The notes: generated by a model not told the origin, from the sequence alone. A stretch of 64,000 nucleotides of DNA from Pseudomonas fluorescens HK44 (GCF_000217955.3 NZ_AFOY02000028.1:24691-88690); one strand, 5' to 3'. Positions 42,819 to 52,384 are shown, counted from the stretch's first letter. Numbers and translations: made by a program.

Positions 42819-43718
42819 ATGAAATTGATCGCCGCTGTTTTATTAACCCTTGCTGTAACGGTCGGCCTCAGCGGCTGTATCGGCCCGCCGATCGAACTGA
42901 CCCCGAAGACCGAGCAGATTCTGCGCTCGACCCCGCCGATCCGCTTTCTGCTGACCTTCGACGACGGTCCAAGCGCGTCCAGTTTTTTCAATCCGACCAG
43001 TGCCGTTCTCGATGTACTCGCCAACAACCCGATTGAACCGGGTATCAAGGCCGTGTTCTTCGTGCAGACACAAGCCCCCCGGGCCGGTGGCAGCGAACTG
43101 GGCAAAAAAATCATGCAGCGTGAACATGCCGAGGGCCAGACCCTGGGCTTCCACACCGCCACGCAGTGGCATACCAATCACCGCTCGCTCTCCCCGGAAG
43201 AACTCGAACAGTCGCTCACCCAAGGCTCTGCGGACATTGCGGCGATCACCGGCAGCACGCCAGTACTGTTGCGGCCACCGTTCTGGAATTACGACAAACG
43301 TACGTTCGCCGCGTATCAACACCATGGCTTGCATGTGTTGCTGACCGACCTGAGCGCCAATGACGGAAAAATATGGGGCTTCAATGGCAGCCCGCGCCGG
43401 CGTTCCAACATGCTCAGGCAAATGTCCGAGGTGCGCGAACGGATTGCGGCCGGCGAACTGCCGACGGTCGACGGTGTTATTCCAGTGGTGGTGACGTTTC
43501 ACGACCTCAATCGCTACACGTCCTGGCATATGGGGGAGTACCTACAGATTCTGCTCGACAGCGCCCGCGAGACCGGTGTGACAACCGCCGCCAAACCGTT
43601 TTACGACGACCAGGCAGCCGTGCAACGGGCCGCCATGGCCCGCACCGTACGCGATGCCGCGCAACCGGTGCATTTGCCTGGCGTGTGGAGCTGGTTCTGG
43701 GACAGCAACTCCCATTGA
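42819..43718 (+). CDS. Polysaccharide deacetylase family lipoprotein
   Basis: A 299-aa protein with a lipobox LSGC (Cys20) and NodB-type motifs: TFDDGPS (Asp48, Asp49), GFHTATQWHTNH and RPPFWNY. It probably removes acetyl groups from a cell-envelope sugar polymer, anchored in the periplasm. The frame begins 33 codons earlier but the ATG at 42819 gives a clean lipoprotein signal. It sits between the porin and pcaC, without an obvious catabolic role. Confidence 0.8.
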   Translation: MKLIAAVLLTLAVTVGLSGCIGPPIELTPKTEQILRSTPPIRFLLTFDDGPSASSFFNPTSAVLDVLANNPIEPGIKAVFFVQTQAPRAGGSELGKKIMQREHAEGQTLGFHTATQWHTNHRSLSPEELEQSLTQGSADIAAITGSTPVLLRPPFWNYDKRTFAAYQHHGLHVLLTDLSANDGKIWGFNGSPRRRSNMLRQMSEVRERIAAGELPTVDGVIPVVVTFHDLNRYTSWHMGEYLQILLDSARETGVTTAAKPFYDDQAAVQRAAMARTVRDAAQPVHLPGVWSWFWDSNSH

Positions 43719-43741
43719 GGCACACCGTCGCTGAAGCAGCA

Positions 43742-43767
43742 CGGCCCTGACAGTCGTGTCAGGGCCG
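43742..43767. terminator. Hairpin between deacetylase and pcaC (convergent)
   Basis: CGGCCCTGACA, four-base loop, TGTCAGGGCCG: an 11-bp perfect stem, without a T-run. Confidence 0.6.
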
Positions 43768-43777
43768 GAGGTCGCGA

Positions 43778-44170
43778 CTACTCGCGCGATTCGACACCCA
43801 ACTCATCCCACACCGACTCGGCCAGGTGGAAGGTTGCATTGGCCGCCGGGATGCCGCAGTAGATCGCGCTCTGCATCAGCACTTCCTTGATCTCGGCGCG
43901 GGTGACGCCATTGTTCGCCGCGCAACGCAGGTGCAGTTTCAGCTCTTCGTTGCGGTTCATGCCGATCAGCATGGCGATGGTGATCAGGCTGCGGGTGTGG
44001 CGTGGCAAGCCAGGGCGAGTCCAGATGTCACCCCAGGCGTGGCGGGTGATCATGTCCTGAAACTCGGCATTGAACTCGGTCAGGGTCGCCAGGCTGCGAT
44101 CGACATGGGCATCGCCGAGCACCGCGCGACGCACTTGCATGCCGTCGGCGTAACGTTGTTTCTCGTCCAC
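43778..44170 (-). CDS. pcaC: 4-carboxymuconolactone decarboxylase PcaC
   Basis: A 130-aa protein. It decarboxylates gamma-carboxymuconolactone to beta-ketoadipate enol-lactone. The family core is DMITRHAWGDIWTRPGLPRH, SLITIAMLIGMNRNEELKLH and GVTRAEIKEVLMQSAIYCGIP. The start is a GTG at 44170 with GGAG before it; the longer ATG frame overlaps pcaD and is rejected. It follows pcaD by ten bases and ends the pcaT-B-D-C run. Confidence 0.94.
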   Translation of the reverse strand: MDEKQRYADGMQVRRAVLGDAHVDRSLATLTEFNAEFQDMITRHAWGDIWTRPGLPRHTRSLITIAMLIGMNRNEELKLHLRCAANNGVTRAEIKEVLMQSAIYCGIPAANATFHLAESVWDELGVESRE

Positions 44171-44180
44171 AAATCGCTCC

Positions 44181-44981
44181 TCAGATAGACTGTTCAGCGA
44201 ACAAAAAACCCAGCACCCGGTCACTGAACGCGCTGCCGGCCTGAACGTTGGACAAATGGGCGGCGTAGAACTCGGCGTACTCGGCGCCGCTCACCCGTTC
44301 TTGAATAAAGTGCCCGCCGGAAGGTGGCGTGACCGCGTCTTCGGTGCCAGCGATGACCAGGGTCGGCACCGTGATCGATGCCAGTTGCTCGCGGAAATCG
44401 GCATCGCGTACCGCCGCGCAATTGGCGGCATAACCTTGCGGTGAAGTGGCGGCGAGCATGTCGGTGATCTGTTTCGCCACCGCTGGATTGGCTTCGGCGA
44501 AGTCCGGGGTAAACCAACGGGCAATCGACGCATCGCGCAGTGCGACCATCGCCGCCGGACCGTCACGCAGTACGGTCTCGATACGCGGGTTCCAGACAGA
44601 AGGATCACCGATCTTCGCCGCGGTGTTGCACACCACCAGTTTGTGCAGACGCTCGCCGGCGTTGATCCCCAGCCACTGACCGATCAACCCGCCCATGGAC
44701 AGACCGCAAAAATGGGCGCGCTCGATGTTCAGGGCATCCAGCAGCGCCAGCACATCACGACCCAACTGCTCGATGCTGTACGGCCCCGGCGTCACCAGCG
44801 AACGGCCATGACCGCGAGTGTCGAAACGCAGCACGCGCAAGTGTTGGGTGAACGCCGGAATCTGCACGTCCCACATGTGCAGATCGGTGCCCAGCGAGTT
44901 GGACAGCACCAGCACCGGAGCGTGTTCAGGACCGTCGAGTTGGTAGTTCAGTTCGCCGTCGGCGAGTTGTACGAATCCCAC
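44181..44981 (-). CDS. pcaD: 3-oxoadipate enol-lactonase PcaD
   Basis: A 266-aa alpha/beta-hydrolase that opens beta-ketoadipate enol-lactone. The nucleophile motif FCGLSMGGLIG puts the catalytic Ser at 95; VLSNSLGTDLHMWD is the oxyanion region and IAGTEDAVTPPSGGHFIQE the Asp/His region. The start is GTG with a GGAGA site. Twelve bases after pcaB. Confidence 0.95.
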   Translation of the reverse strand: MGFVQLADGELNYQLDGPEHAPVLVLSNSLGTDLHMWDVQIPAFTQHLRVLRFDTRGHGRSLVTPGPYSIEQLGRDVLALLDALNIERAHFCGLSMGGLIGQWLGINAGERLHKLVVCNTAAKIGDPSVWNPRIETVLRDGPAAMVALRDASIARWFTPDFAEANPAVAKQITDMLAATSPQGYAANCAAVRDADFREQLASITVPTLVIAGTEDAVTPPSGGHFIQERVSGAEYAEFYAAHLSNVQAGSAFSDRVLGFLFAEQSI

Positions 44982-44993
44982 AAAAATTCTCCT

Positions 44994-46355
44994 TCAGGCA
45001 GTCAGGGCAAAATGTTCGGCCAGCGCACGCTCAACCCAGGTTTGAGCCTGACCAAGGTAGTGCGCAGGGTTCATCAATTGATCGAGTTCAGCACTCGATA
45101 GCTCGGCAGTCACGTGCGGCTCATCACCGAGCACCGCACGTAAATGTCGCTGCTCGGCCACCGCGCGTTTGCAGCACAGCTCCAGCAGATGGTGGGCTTT
45201 GTCGCGACCGATCCGTTGGGCGAGGACGATGCTGACGGCTTCAGCCAGCACCAGGCCTTGAGTCAAATCGAGGTTCTGCGCCATGCGCTCGGCGTCGACC
45301 TCCAGCCCCTCTGTTATCAACTGCGCTTGCTGCAAGGCACCGGACACCAGGCAGCAGATTTCCGGCAGGGTTTCCCACTCGGCATGCCACAACCCCAGGC
45401 TGCGTTCGTGCTCTTGCGGCATGGCGCTGAACAGTGTCGACAGCAATCCGGGAACGCGCGTCGCAGCACCGATCAGCACCGCCGCGCCCACCGGGTTGCG
45501 TTTGTGCGGCATGGTCGAGGAGCCGCCCTTGCCCGGTGCCGAAGGTTCGAAGACTTCCGCCGCTTCGGTCTGCATCAGCAGGCTGATGTCGCGGCCCAGC
45601 TTGCCGAGGCTGCCGGCGATCAGGCCAAGTGCTGCGCCGAACTCCACCAGCCGGTCGCGCTGGGTGTGCCAGGGTTGTTCCGGCAACGTGAGTTGCAGCT
45701 CCTGCGCCAGCGCTTCGGCAATCGGCATGGCCTGCTCGCCGAGGGCTGCGAGGGTTCCGCTGGCACCACCAAATTGCAGCACCAGCAGGCGCGGCTTGAG
45801 TGCGTGCAGACGTTGCCGACTGCGCGTCACCGCCCCCAGCCAACCGGCGATTTTCATCCCCAACGTGACTGGCGTCGCATGTTGCAACCAGGTACGTCCG
45901 GCCAGTGGCGTGACCACATGCCGTCGGGCCTGGATCGCCAACGCTTCGCCGAGTCGCGCCAGATCGCTGTCGATCAAGTGCAGTGCCTGGCGCAATTGCA
46001 GCACCAGCCCGGTGTCCATCACATCCTGACTGGTTGCGCCCAGATGCACATAACGTTCGGCGTCCTGATCATGCGCGGCGATCTGCTTGCCCAACACCTT
46101 GACCAACGGAATTGCCGAGTTACCGGCAATGGCTATCGCCTCGCCAAGAGCAGCAAAGTCGTAGTGCTCGGCCCGGCAAGCCGCCTCGATCGGGGCAACG
46201 GCAGATGCCGGAATCAGCCCGACCCGCGCCTCGGCCCGAGCCAATGCGGCTTCAAAATCGAGCATGGCCTGAACCCGGCCCTGATCGCTGAACACCTCAC
46301 GCATATTTCGAGCCGTGAAATAGGCATCGAACAATTGATTGCCCGGTCGTTGCAT
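44994..46355 (-). CDS. pcaB: 3-carboxy-cis,cis-muconate cycloisomerase PcaB
   Basis: A 453-aa fumarase/aspartase superfamily enzyme with GKGGSSTMPHKRNPVGAAVL, the superfamily signature, near residue 275 and HLGATSQDVMDTGLVLQLR near 100. It lactonises carboxymuconate made by PcaHG. It lies 49 bases after pcaT with a hairpin in between. Confidence 0.95.
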   Translation of the reverse strand: MQRPGNQLFDAYFTARNMREVFSDQGRVQAMLDFEAALARAEARVGLIPASAVAPIEAACRAEHYDFAALGEAIAIAGNSAIPLVKVLGKQIAAHDQDAERYVHLGATSQDVMDTGLVLQLRQALHLIDSDLARLGEALAIQARRHVVTPLAGRTWLQHATPVTLGMKIAGWLGAVTRSRQRLHALKPRLLVLQFGGASGTLAALGEQAMPIAEALAQELQLTLPEQPWHTQRDRLVEFGAALGLIAGSLGKLGRDISLLMQTEAAEVFEPSAPGKGGSSTMPHKRNPVGAAVLIGAATRVPGLLSTLFSAMPQEHERSLGLWHAEWETLPEICCLVSGALQQAQLITEGLEVDAERMAQNLDLTQGLVLAEAVSIVLAQRIGRDKAHHLLELCCKRAVAEQRHLRAVLGDEPHVTAELSSAELDQLMNPAHYLGQAQTWVERALAEHFALTA

Positions 46356-46371
46356 AGAGGATTCCTTACGC

Positions 46372-46398
46372 GGCGCGCGCCCGCTTCAGGCGCGCGCC
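46372..46398 (-). terminator. GC-rich hairpin between pcaT and pcaB
   Basis: GGCGCGCGCC at 46372-46381 and again at 46389-46398; each arm is self-complementary and they pair across a 7-base loop. It may lower transcription from pcaT into pcaB-D-C. Confidence 0.5.
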
Positions 46399-46404
46399 GA
46401 CAAG

Positions 46405-47700
46405 TCAAAGTTCGTGTTCCAAATACGCTGCCTGTCTCGGCAAACGCAGGCTGAACAGGAAGGCGACCGCCATCATCGCCGTCACGTACCAGTAGAAGGA
46501 GTTTTCGATACCCACCGATTTCAGGCTCAAGGCCACGTACTCGGCCGAACCGCCGAAGATCGCATTGGCCACCGCGTAGGCCAGGCCCACCCCCAGCGCA
46601 CGGACTTGCGGCGGGAACATTTCGGCTTTCACCAGACCGCTGATCGAGGTGTAGAAACTGACGATGGCCAATGCCACGGTGATCAGCCCAAACGCCAGGA
46701 ACGGGTTGGTCACCGACTTCAAGGTCAGCAGGATCGGCACGGTGAACAGTGTTCCCAGAGCACCGAACCAAAGCATCGAGTTACGCCGGCCGATCTTGTC
46801 GGCGAGCGTGCCGAACAGCGGTTGCATGCACATATATAGAAACAGTACGCCGGTCATGATGTAACTGGCGGTCTTGGCGGGCATCCCGGCGGTGTTCACC
46901 AGGTACTTCTGCATATAGGTGGTGAAGGTGTAGAAAATCAGCGAACCACCGGCGGTGAAACCGAGCACGGTAATAAAGGCGGCGGTGTTGTGCTTGAACA
47001 GCGCGGCCATGCTGCCGGCATCCTTGTTTTCACGCATTTCCTTGCTGGTGGTTTCTTTCAGCGAACGGCGCAGGAACAGCGAAATCAATGCCGCCGCAGC
47101 ACCGACCACGAACGGAATCCGCCAGCCCCAGGCACGCAGGTCGTCCTCAGTCAGGAACTGTTGCAGGATCACCACCAACGACACGGCCAACAGTTGGCCG
47201 CCGATCAAGGTCACGTACTGGAACGAGGCGAAGAAACCGCGCTGGCCCTTGAGTGCAACTTCACTCATATAGGTCGCGGTGGTGCCGTATTCACCGCCCA
47301 CCGACACGCCCTGAATCAGGCGAGCCACCAGTAGCAGGAGCGGTGCCCAGACGCCGATGTCCTTGTAGGTCGGCAGGCAGGCGATCAGCAATGAGCCGGC
47401 GCACATCATCAACACCGAAATCATCATGGAGTTCTTGCGCCCGTGCTTGTCGGCCACCCGACCAAACAGCCAGCCGCCGATGGGACGCATCAAAAACCCT
47501 GCGGCGAACACTCCGGCGGTGTTAACCAGTTGCACCGTGGGGTTGTCGGAGGGGAAAAACGCCGGGGCAAAATAGATCGCGCAGAAGGCGTAAACATAGA
47601 AGTCGAACCACTCGACCAGGTTGCCGGAAGAAGCCCCGACAATTGCAAAGATCCTTTTGCCACGCTCTTCAGCGGTGTAGAGACTGGTTATTGTTGTCAT
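46405..47700 (-). CDS. pcaT: MFS metabolite:proton symporter PcaT
   Basis: A 431-aa protein with 12 helices of the KgtP/PcaT (MHS) family: GNLVEWFDFYVYAFCAIYFA, FGRVADKHGRKNSM (motif A), LIQGVSVGGEYGTTATYMSE and VSFYTSISGLVKAEMFPPQV. PcaT of P. putida takes up beta-ketoadipate. It starts the pcaT-B-D-C run; a BIME separates it from pcaG. Confidence 0.88.
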   Translation of the reverse strand: MTTITSLYTAEERGKRIFAIVGASSGNLVEWFDFYVYAFCAIYFAPAFFPSDNPTVQLVNTAGVFAAGFLMRPIGGWLFGRVADKHGRKNSMMISVLMMCAGSLLIACLPTYKDIGVWAPLLLLVARLIQGVSVGGEYGTTATYMSEVALKGQRGFFASFQYVTLIGGQLLAVSLVVILQQFLTEDDLRAWGWRIPFVVGAAAALISLFLRRSLKETTSKEMRENKDAGSMAALFKHNTAAFITVLGFTAGGSLIFYTFTTYMQKYLVNTAGMPAKTASYIMTGVLFLYMCMQPLFGTLADKIGRRNSMLWFGALGTLFTVPILLTLKSVTNPFLAFGLITVALAIVSFYTSISGLVKAEMFPPQVRALGVGLAYAVANAIFGGSAEYVALSLKSVGIENSFYWYVTAMMAVAFLFSLRLPRQAAYLEHEL

Positions 47701-47789
47701 GTTTTTGCACTCGATGGGGACAGTGAGAGTCTAGACATACTTTGCAACAGCCCCGCTCCACAGAACAAACCCGAACACTGCGATAAACC

Positions 47790-47922
47790 TGTGGCGAGGG
47801 AGCTTGCTCCCGCTCGGCCGCGAAGCGGTCGTAAATCCGGCCGACCAGTTCAATATGAAGAACTGCACAGCCAGGTTTTGGGTCTGCTACGCAGACCAGC
47901 GGGAGCAAGCTCCCTCGCCACA
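47790..47922. repeat. REP/BIME pair, GTGGCGAGGGAGC type
   Basis: TGTGGCGAGGGAGCTTGCTC from 47790 is mirrored by GAGCAAGCTCCCTCGCCACA ending at 47922. It sits inside the pca cluster between pcaG and pcaT and probably splits it into transcriptional units. Confidence 0.75.
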
Positions 47923-47936
47923 GAAGCGCGGTGAAC

Positions 47937-48503
47937 TCAGTAATCGAAAAACACCGTCTCGGCATCGGTGCCCTGCAGAATCACGTTCCACTGCAACGTG
48001 CCCGTGCCATTGTCTTTCGCCATCAAGGTCGTGCGGCGCTCTTCAGGCACACAGGCCAGCAGCGGGTCGCCGGTGTTGGCCGGTTCACCGTCAAAATAGA
48101 TTCGCGTCAGCAAGTGCTTGACCAGGCCACGGGCAAACACCAGCACCACCAGGTGCGGCGCCTGTGTACTGCCCTTGAGCCCCGGCACTGTCCCCGGCTT
48201 GATGGTGGTGAAACGGAATCGCCCTTCTGCGTCCACCGGCACTCGGCCAAACCCTTCGAAATTCGGGTCCAGCGGTTTGTCCTGCTGATCTTCTGGATGG
48301 TCATACTTGCCAGCGGCATTGGCCTGCCAGACTTCCAGCATCGCGTCGTTGACGAAATCGCCGTTGCCATCGACCACTTGCCCGGTGATCGTCACACGTT
48401 CGCCGAGGGTTTGTTCAACGGTCAGGTTTTCACGGTTCAACCAGGTCAGACCGATGTGGTAATACGGCCCGACCGTGTGGGACGTCGTCGCGTTCAGCGT
48501 CAT
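47937..48503 (-). CDS. pcaG: Protocatechuate 3,4-dioxygenase alpha subunit PcaG
   Basis: A 188-aa intradiol dioxygenase subunit: TSHTVGPYYHIGLTW, VDGNGDFVNDAMLEVWQANA, GRFRFTTIKPGTVPG. It lacks the iron ligands of the beta chain, as is normal for alpha. The ATG at 48503 is used; eight extra codons upstream overlap pcaH. One base separates it from pcaH. Confidence 0.95.
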   Translation of the reverse strand: MTLNATTSHTVGPYYHIGLTWLNRENLTVEQTLGERVTITGQVVDGNGDFVNDAMLEVWQANAAGKYDHPEDQQDKPLDPNFEGFGRVPVDAEGRFRFTTIKPGTVPGLKGSTQAPHLVVLVFARGLVKHLLTRIYFDGEPANTGDPLLACVPEERRTTLMAKDNGTGTLQWNVILQGTDAETVFFDY

Positions 48504-48504
48504 C

Positions 48505-49209
48505 TTATTTCTCCATCGGCGTGGCATCGCGGCCGCGCAAAACGATGTCCCAACGATAACCGAGGGCGTAGGACGGGATGGTTTTTTCCAGGTCGAAACT
48601 GGCGATCAAACGCTCTTTGGCGCTGGTATCGGGTACGCAGTTGTAAATCGGGTCGTAGGCCAGCAACGGATCACCGGGGAAGTACATCTGCGTGACCAGC
48701 CGGGTCAGAATGCTCGGCCCGAACAGCGAGAAATGGATATGCGCCGGGCGCCAGGCATTGGGGTGGTTGCCCCACGGGTAAGCGCCAGGCTTGATGGTCT
48801 GGAACTGATACCAGCCATCGGCGTCGGTCACGGTGCGACCGGTGCCGGTGAAGTTCGGGTCCAGCGGCGCATCATGCAGGTCGCGGTCATGGTTGTAGCG
48901 GCCAGCGGCGTTGGCCTGCCAGATCTCCAGCAGAATCCCCGGCACCGGCAAGCCGTTCTCATCCAGCACGCGGCCGTGAATGATGATCCGCTCACCCAAT
49001 GGCGCGCCCTGATGTTGGGCGGTCAGATCGTTATCCCGTTCTTGCAGAGACTCGGCGCCAATGGTCGGACCGGTAATTTCCGACAATGAGTGAGGCAAAA
49101 ACACTAACGGCCTGGACGGCGAACGGCGGTTGGTCGATTGATAGGCCGGATGCAAATATTCCGGCTGGGTGCCCCCTTGCGGACGACGGTAACCAGGCTT
49201 GTCAGTCAT
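48505..49209 (-). CDS. pcaH: Protocatechuate 3,4-dioxygenase beta subunit PcaH
   Basis: A 234-aa catalytic subunit of the Fe(III) dioxygenase that cleaves protocatechuate to 3-carboxy-cis,cis-muconate. The His-x-His ligand pair is in WRPAHIHFSLFG, with tyrosine ligands in the surrounding GRYNHD and WYQFQTIKPGAYPWG segments. The N-terminal RRPQGGTQPEYLHPAY is typical of PcaH. Probably cotranscribed with pcaG; pcaF lies 39 bases upstream. Confidence 0.95.
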   Translation of the reverse strand: MTDKPGYRRPQGGTQPEYLHPAYQSTNRRSPSRPLVFLPHSLSEITGPTIGAESLQERDNDLTAQHQGAPLGERIIIHGRVLDENGLPVPGILLEIWQANAAGRYNHDRDLHDAPLDPNFTGTGRTVTDADGWYQFQTIKPGAYPWGNHPNAWRPAHIHFSLFGPSILTRLVTQMYFPGDPLLAYDPIYNCVPDTSAKERLIASFDLEKTIPSYALGYRWDIVLRGRDATPMEK

Positions 49210-49248
49210 GAAACGTCCTCTTTTCCTGTTCGATAACGCGGCGGCGCA

Positions 49249-50451
49249 TCAGACCCGTTCGATGGCCAGTGCCAGACCCTGGCCAACGCCAACGCACATG
49301 GTCGCCAGCGCTTTCTTGCCGCCGGTTTTTTCCAACTGATGCAGCGCCGTCAGTACCAGCCGCGCACCGCTCATGCCCAGCGGATGACCCAAAGCGATGG
49401 CGCCACCGTTCGGGTTAACCTGCGCCGCGTCGTCGGCCAGACCGAGTTCACGCAACACCGCCAGGCCCTGACTGGCAAACGCTTCATTGAGTTCGATCAC
49501 ATCGAAATCGCTGACCGCCACGCCCAGGCGTTCGGTCAACTTGCGCACCGCCGGCACCGGGCCGATGCCCATCACCCGTGGCGCGACGCCGGCGCTGGCC
49601 ATACCCAATACCCGAGCGCGGGCGGTCAGACCGTGTTTTTTCACGGCTTCGGCAGACGCGAGAATCAACGCGGCGGCACCGTCGTTCACGCCCGAGGCAT
49701 TCCCAGCGGTGACGGTTTTGTCCGGGCCATTGACCGGCTTGAGTTTGCTCAGGGTTTCCAGGGTGGTGTCAGCGCGCGGATGCTCGTCCTGCTCGACCAC
49801 GCTTTCGCCCTTCTTGTGGGCAATGCGCACCGGGACGATTTCTTCGGCGAAATAACCGGCAGCTTGCGCAGCGGCCGTCCGTTGCTGACTGCGCAGTGCG
49901 AAAGCGTCCTGATCAGCACGCGAAACCGCGTAATCGTCGGCCACGTTGTCGGCCGTCTGCGGCATCGCATCGACGCCGTACTGAGCCTTCATCAACGGGT
50001 TGATGAAGCGCCAGCCGATGGTGGTGTCTTCCAGTTTCATGTTGCGCGAGAACGCCGCATCGGCCTTGCCCATCACGAACGGTGCGCGGGACATCGACTC
50101 GACACCGCCGGCAATCGCCAACTCCATCTCACCGCTGGCAATTGCCCGGAACGCCGTGCCGATGGCGTCCATGCCCGAGGCGCACAGGCGATTGAGGGTC
50201 ACGCCGGGAATGCTTTCCGGCAACCCGGCCAGCAGCAATGCCATGCGCGCCACGTTGCGGTTGTCTTCGCCGGCCTGGTTGGCGCAACCGAGGAACACTT
50301 CGTCCACGGCGCTCCAATCGACGCTCGGGTTGCGCTCCATCAGAGCCTTGATCGGCACCGCGGCCAGATCGTCAGCGCGAACCGTCGACAAACCACCGCC
50401 AAAACGGCCGATCGGTGTGCGAATCGCATCGCAGATATAAACCTCGCGCAT
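49249..50451 (-). CDS. pcaF: Beta-ketoadipyl-CoA thiolase PcaF
   Basis: A 400-aa thiolase that splits 3-oxoadipyl-CoA into succinyl-CoA and acetyl-CoA. The acyl-accepting Cys90 is in TLNRLCASGMDA, with the C-terminal GGAIALGHPLGMSGAR and MCVGVGQG motifs. Its ATG overlaps the pcaJ stop (TGATG); a GTG one codon earlier is less likely. Last gene of the pcaIJF operon. Confidence 0.95.
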   Translation of the reverse strand: MREVYICDAIRTPIGRFGGGLSTVRADDLAAVPIKALMERNPSVDWSAVDEVFLGCANQAGEDNRNVARMALLLAGLPESIPGVTLNRLCASGMDAIGTAFRAIASGEMELAIAGGVESMSRAPFVMGKADAAFSRNMKLEDTTIGWRFINPLMKAQYGVDAMPQTADNVADDYAVSRADQDAFALRSQQRTAAAQAAGYFAEEIVPVRIAHKKGESVVEQDEHPRADTTLETLSKLKPVNGPDKTVTAGNASGVNDGAAALILASAEAVKKHGLTARARVLGMASAGVAPRVMGIGPVPAVRKLTERLGVAVSDFDVIELNEAFASQGLAVLRELGLADDAAQVNPNGGAIALGHPLGMSGARLVLTALHQLEKTGGKKALATMCVGVGQGLALAIERV

Positions 50452-51230
50452 CACGCTTCTCCCGGTGCTTGGCCGTGGGCGGCAGCAGTACGCGCTTCAA
50501 GATCACGCAGCGCAGCCAACTCGATGTCGGTCGGTTCAGCGGTGTGCTCCACCTGATCGGCAAAGCGGACAGCCCAACCGGTGGCGGCGATCACTTGCTC
50601 GCGGGTCACGCCCGGGTGCAGCGCGGTAACCACGAATTCGTTGCTGCCGGCTTCCGGTTCCATGATGCACAGGTCTGTAATGATCCCCACTGGACCGGCG
50701 CCCGGCAGGCCGAGACGCTTGCGCGAGTCGCCGCCTTCGCCATGGCCGACGGAGGTAATAAAGTCGAGTTTGTCGACAAACGAGCGAGCCGACTGTTTAA
50801 GGATGATCAACACGCTTTTCGCCGAGCCAGCAATCTCCGGCGCACCGCCAGCACCCGGCAGGCGGACTTTCGGTTGATGGTAATCGCCGACCACGGTGGT
50901 GTTGATGTTGCCAAAGCGGTCGACCTGAGCGGCACCAAGAAAACCAACGTCAATACGCCCGCCTTGCAACCAGTAGCGAAAAATCTCACCGGTCGGGACG
51001 ACGGTGTCGGCGGTTTCCGCCAGCTCGCCGTCACCGATCGACAGCGGCAATACCGTCGGCTTGGCACCGATCGGACCCGATTCATAGATCAGGACTACAT
51101 CTGGAGAGGAAGTCAGACGCGCCAGGTTGGCCGCTTTCGACGGCAGGCCGATGCCGACGAAGCACACCGAGCCATTCTTCAGTCGACGAGCGGCGGCGAC
51201 GGTCATCATTTCATTGGTGGAGTAAGCCAT
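50451..51230 (-). CDS. pcaJ: 3-oxoadipate CoA-transferase subunit B PcaJ
   Basis: A 259-aa CoA-transferase beta subunit. The catalytic Glu is in IYESGPIGAKP near residue 50. With PcaI it moves CoA from succinyl-CoA to 3-oxoadipate. The start shares one base with the pcaI stop and the stop overlaps pcaF. Confidence 0.94.
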   Translation of the reverse strand: MAYSTNEMMTVAAARRLKNGSVCFVGIGLPSKAANLARLTSSPDVVLIYESGPIGAKPTVLPLSIGDGELAETADTVVPTGEIFRYWLQGGRIDVGFLGAAQVDRFGNINTTVVGDYHQPKVRLPGAGGAPEIAGSAKSVLIILKQSARSFVDKLDFITSVGHGEGGDSRKRLGLPGAGPVGIITDLCIMEPEAGSNEFVVTALHPGVTREQVIAATGWAVRFADQVEHTAEPTDIELAALRDLEARTAAAHGQAPGEA

Positions 51231-52087
51231 TATTGAGCCTCCATTGCAGCGGCCAGCTTGGCCTGGAATTCACTGAAGTCAGCACTGCCGTGGATGTATT
51301 CGTTGATCCACGCGGTGAAAGTTTCACGGTCGCGGGCAATCGGGTCCCAGGCCTGATAGAAGCGGTTGTCGCGTTCGGTGTAACCGTGGGCGTAGGACGG
51401 ATGCGCGCCACCGGGCACATGACAAACCGCGCTCAAGGCCCAGGTCGGCAAGACACAGGCGTTCATCGGCGCCTTCAGGTCGTCGACGATTTCTTCAACC
51501 GTGACGATGCAGCGCTTGGCGGCCAATGCAGCTTCCTTCTGCACACCGAGAATGCCCCAGAGCAAGACGTTGCCCTTGCGATCAGCCTTCTGCGCGTGAA
51601 TCACCGTGACGTCCGGGCGCACCGATGGCACCGCCGCCAGCACTTCGCCGGTGAACGGGCAGGTCACGCTTTTGATCAGCGGGTTGACCTTCGGCAAGTC
51701 GGAACCGGCGTAAGCCCGCAGCACCGCGAACGGCAGGCCAGAGGCACCCGCAACATAGGCATTGGCCAGGTCGGCGTGGCTGTGCTCTTCGATTTCCAGC
51801 GCATGCGGCCACTGTTTCTCGACGGCATCGCGCAGACGGTGCAGCGAGCCCACACCCGGGTTTCCGCCCCAGGAGAAAATCAGCTTGCGAGCGCAACCGG
51901 CACCAATCAATTGGTCATAGACCAAGTCAGGGGTCATGCGCACCAGCGTCAGGTCTTTCTTGCCCTGACGAATGATTTCATGACCCGCTGCGGTCGGAAT
52001 CAAGTGCGTGAAGCCTTCAAGCGCGACGGTATCGCCGTCGTTGACGAATTGCTTCACCGCGTCGTGCAGCGAAAGGATTTCAGCCAT
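51230..52087 (-). CDS. pcaI: 3-oxoadipate CoA-transferase subunit A PcaI
   Basis: A 285-aa CoA-transferase alpha subunit: NDGDTVALEGFTHLIPTAAG, LIFSWGGNPGVGSLHRLRDA and HAQKADRKGNVLLWGI. Length is as for the pca-type rather than the shorter 230-aa cat-type subunits. It leads pcaI-J-F; two PcaR-type boxes lie upstream. Confidence 0.92.
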   Translation of the reverse strand: MAEILSLHDAVKQFVNDGDTVALEGFTHLIPTAAGHEIIRQGKKDLTLVRMTPDLVYDQLIGAGCARKLIFSWGGNPGVGSLHRLRDAVEKQWPHALEIEEHSHADLANAYVAGASGLPFAVLRAYAGSDLPKVNPLIKSVTCPFTGEVLAAVPSVRPDVTVIHAQKADRKGNVLLWGILGVQKEAALAAKRCIVTVEEIVDDLKAPMNACVLPTWALSAVCHVPGGAHPSYAHGYTERDNRFYQAWDPIARDRETFTAWINEYIHGSADFSEFQAKLAAAMEAQ

Positions 52088-52190
52088 GGGGTTGGACTCC
52101 CGATTCTCAGTAAACCGATGTGGAGGACAAGGCGCGATGAGCAGCGCCGGAATGACTGAAGATTAAGCCGCCGAAATAACCCAAACAATC

Positions 52191-52221
52191 CGATAATCGA
52201 CTAAGTGTTCGTTTATCGAAC
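52191..52221 (-). promoter_or_regulatory. PcaR boxes upstream of pcaI
   Basis: GTTCGTTTATCGAAC (52207-52221, an imperfect palindrome) and CGATAATCGAC (52191-52201) lie side by side, matching the tandem PcaR sites of P. putida pcaIJ. Confidence 0.7.
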
Positions 52222-52265
52222 AGATTGTTGTCTTCCTATCGTTCCCATTGCGCTACCGAAAAGCA

Positions 52266-52353
52266 TCGCGGGCAAGCCTTGCTCCTACGACGGGATGTTG
52301 ATCACGCCATTTGTAAACGACTGAAGTCCTGTAGGAGCAAGGCTTGCCCGCGA
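52266..52353. repeat. Inverted repeat, CGGGCAAGCC type
   Basis: TCGCGGGCAAGCCTTGCTCC at 52266 onward is mirrored by GGAGCAAGGCTTGCCCGCGA ending at 52353. Same family as 21725-21815. It lies between pcaK and pcaI and probably acts as a terminator for pcaK. Confidence 0.75.
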
Positions 52354-52384
52354 AGAGGCCCGCACATTCAACAAAAAACTCTGC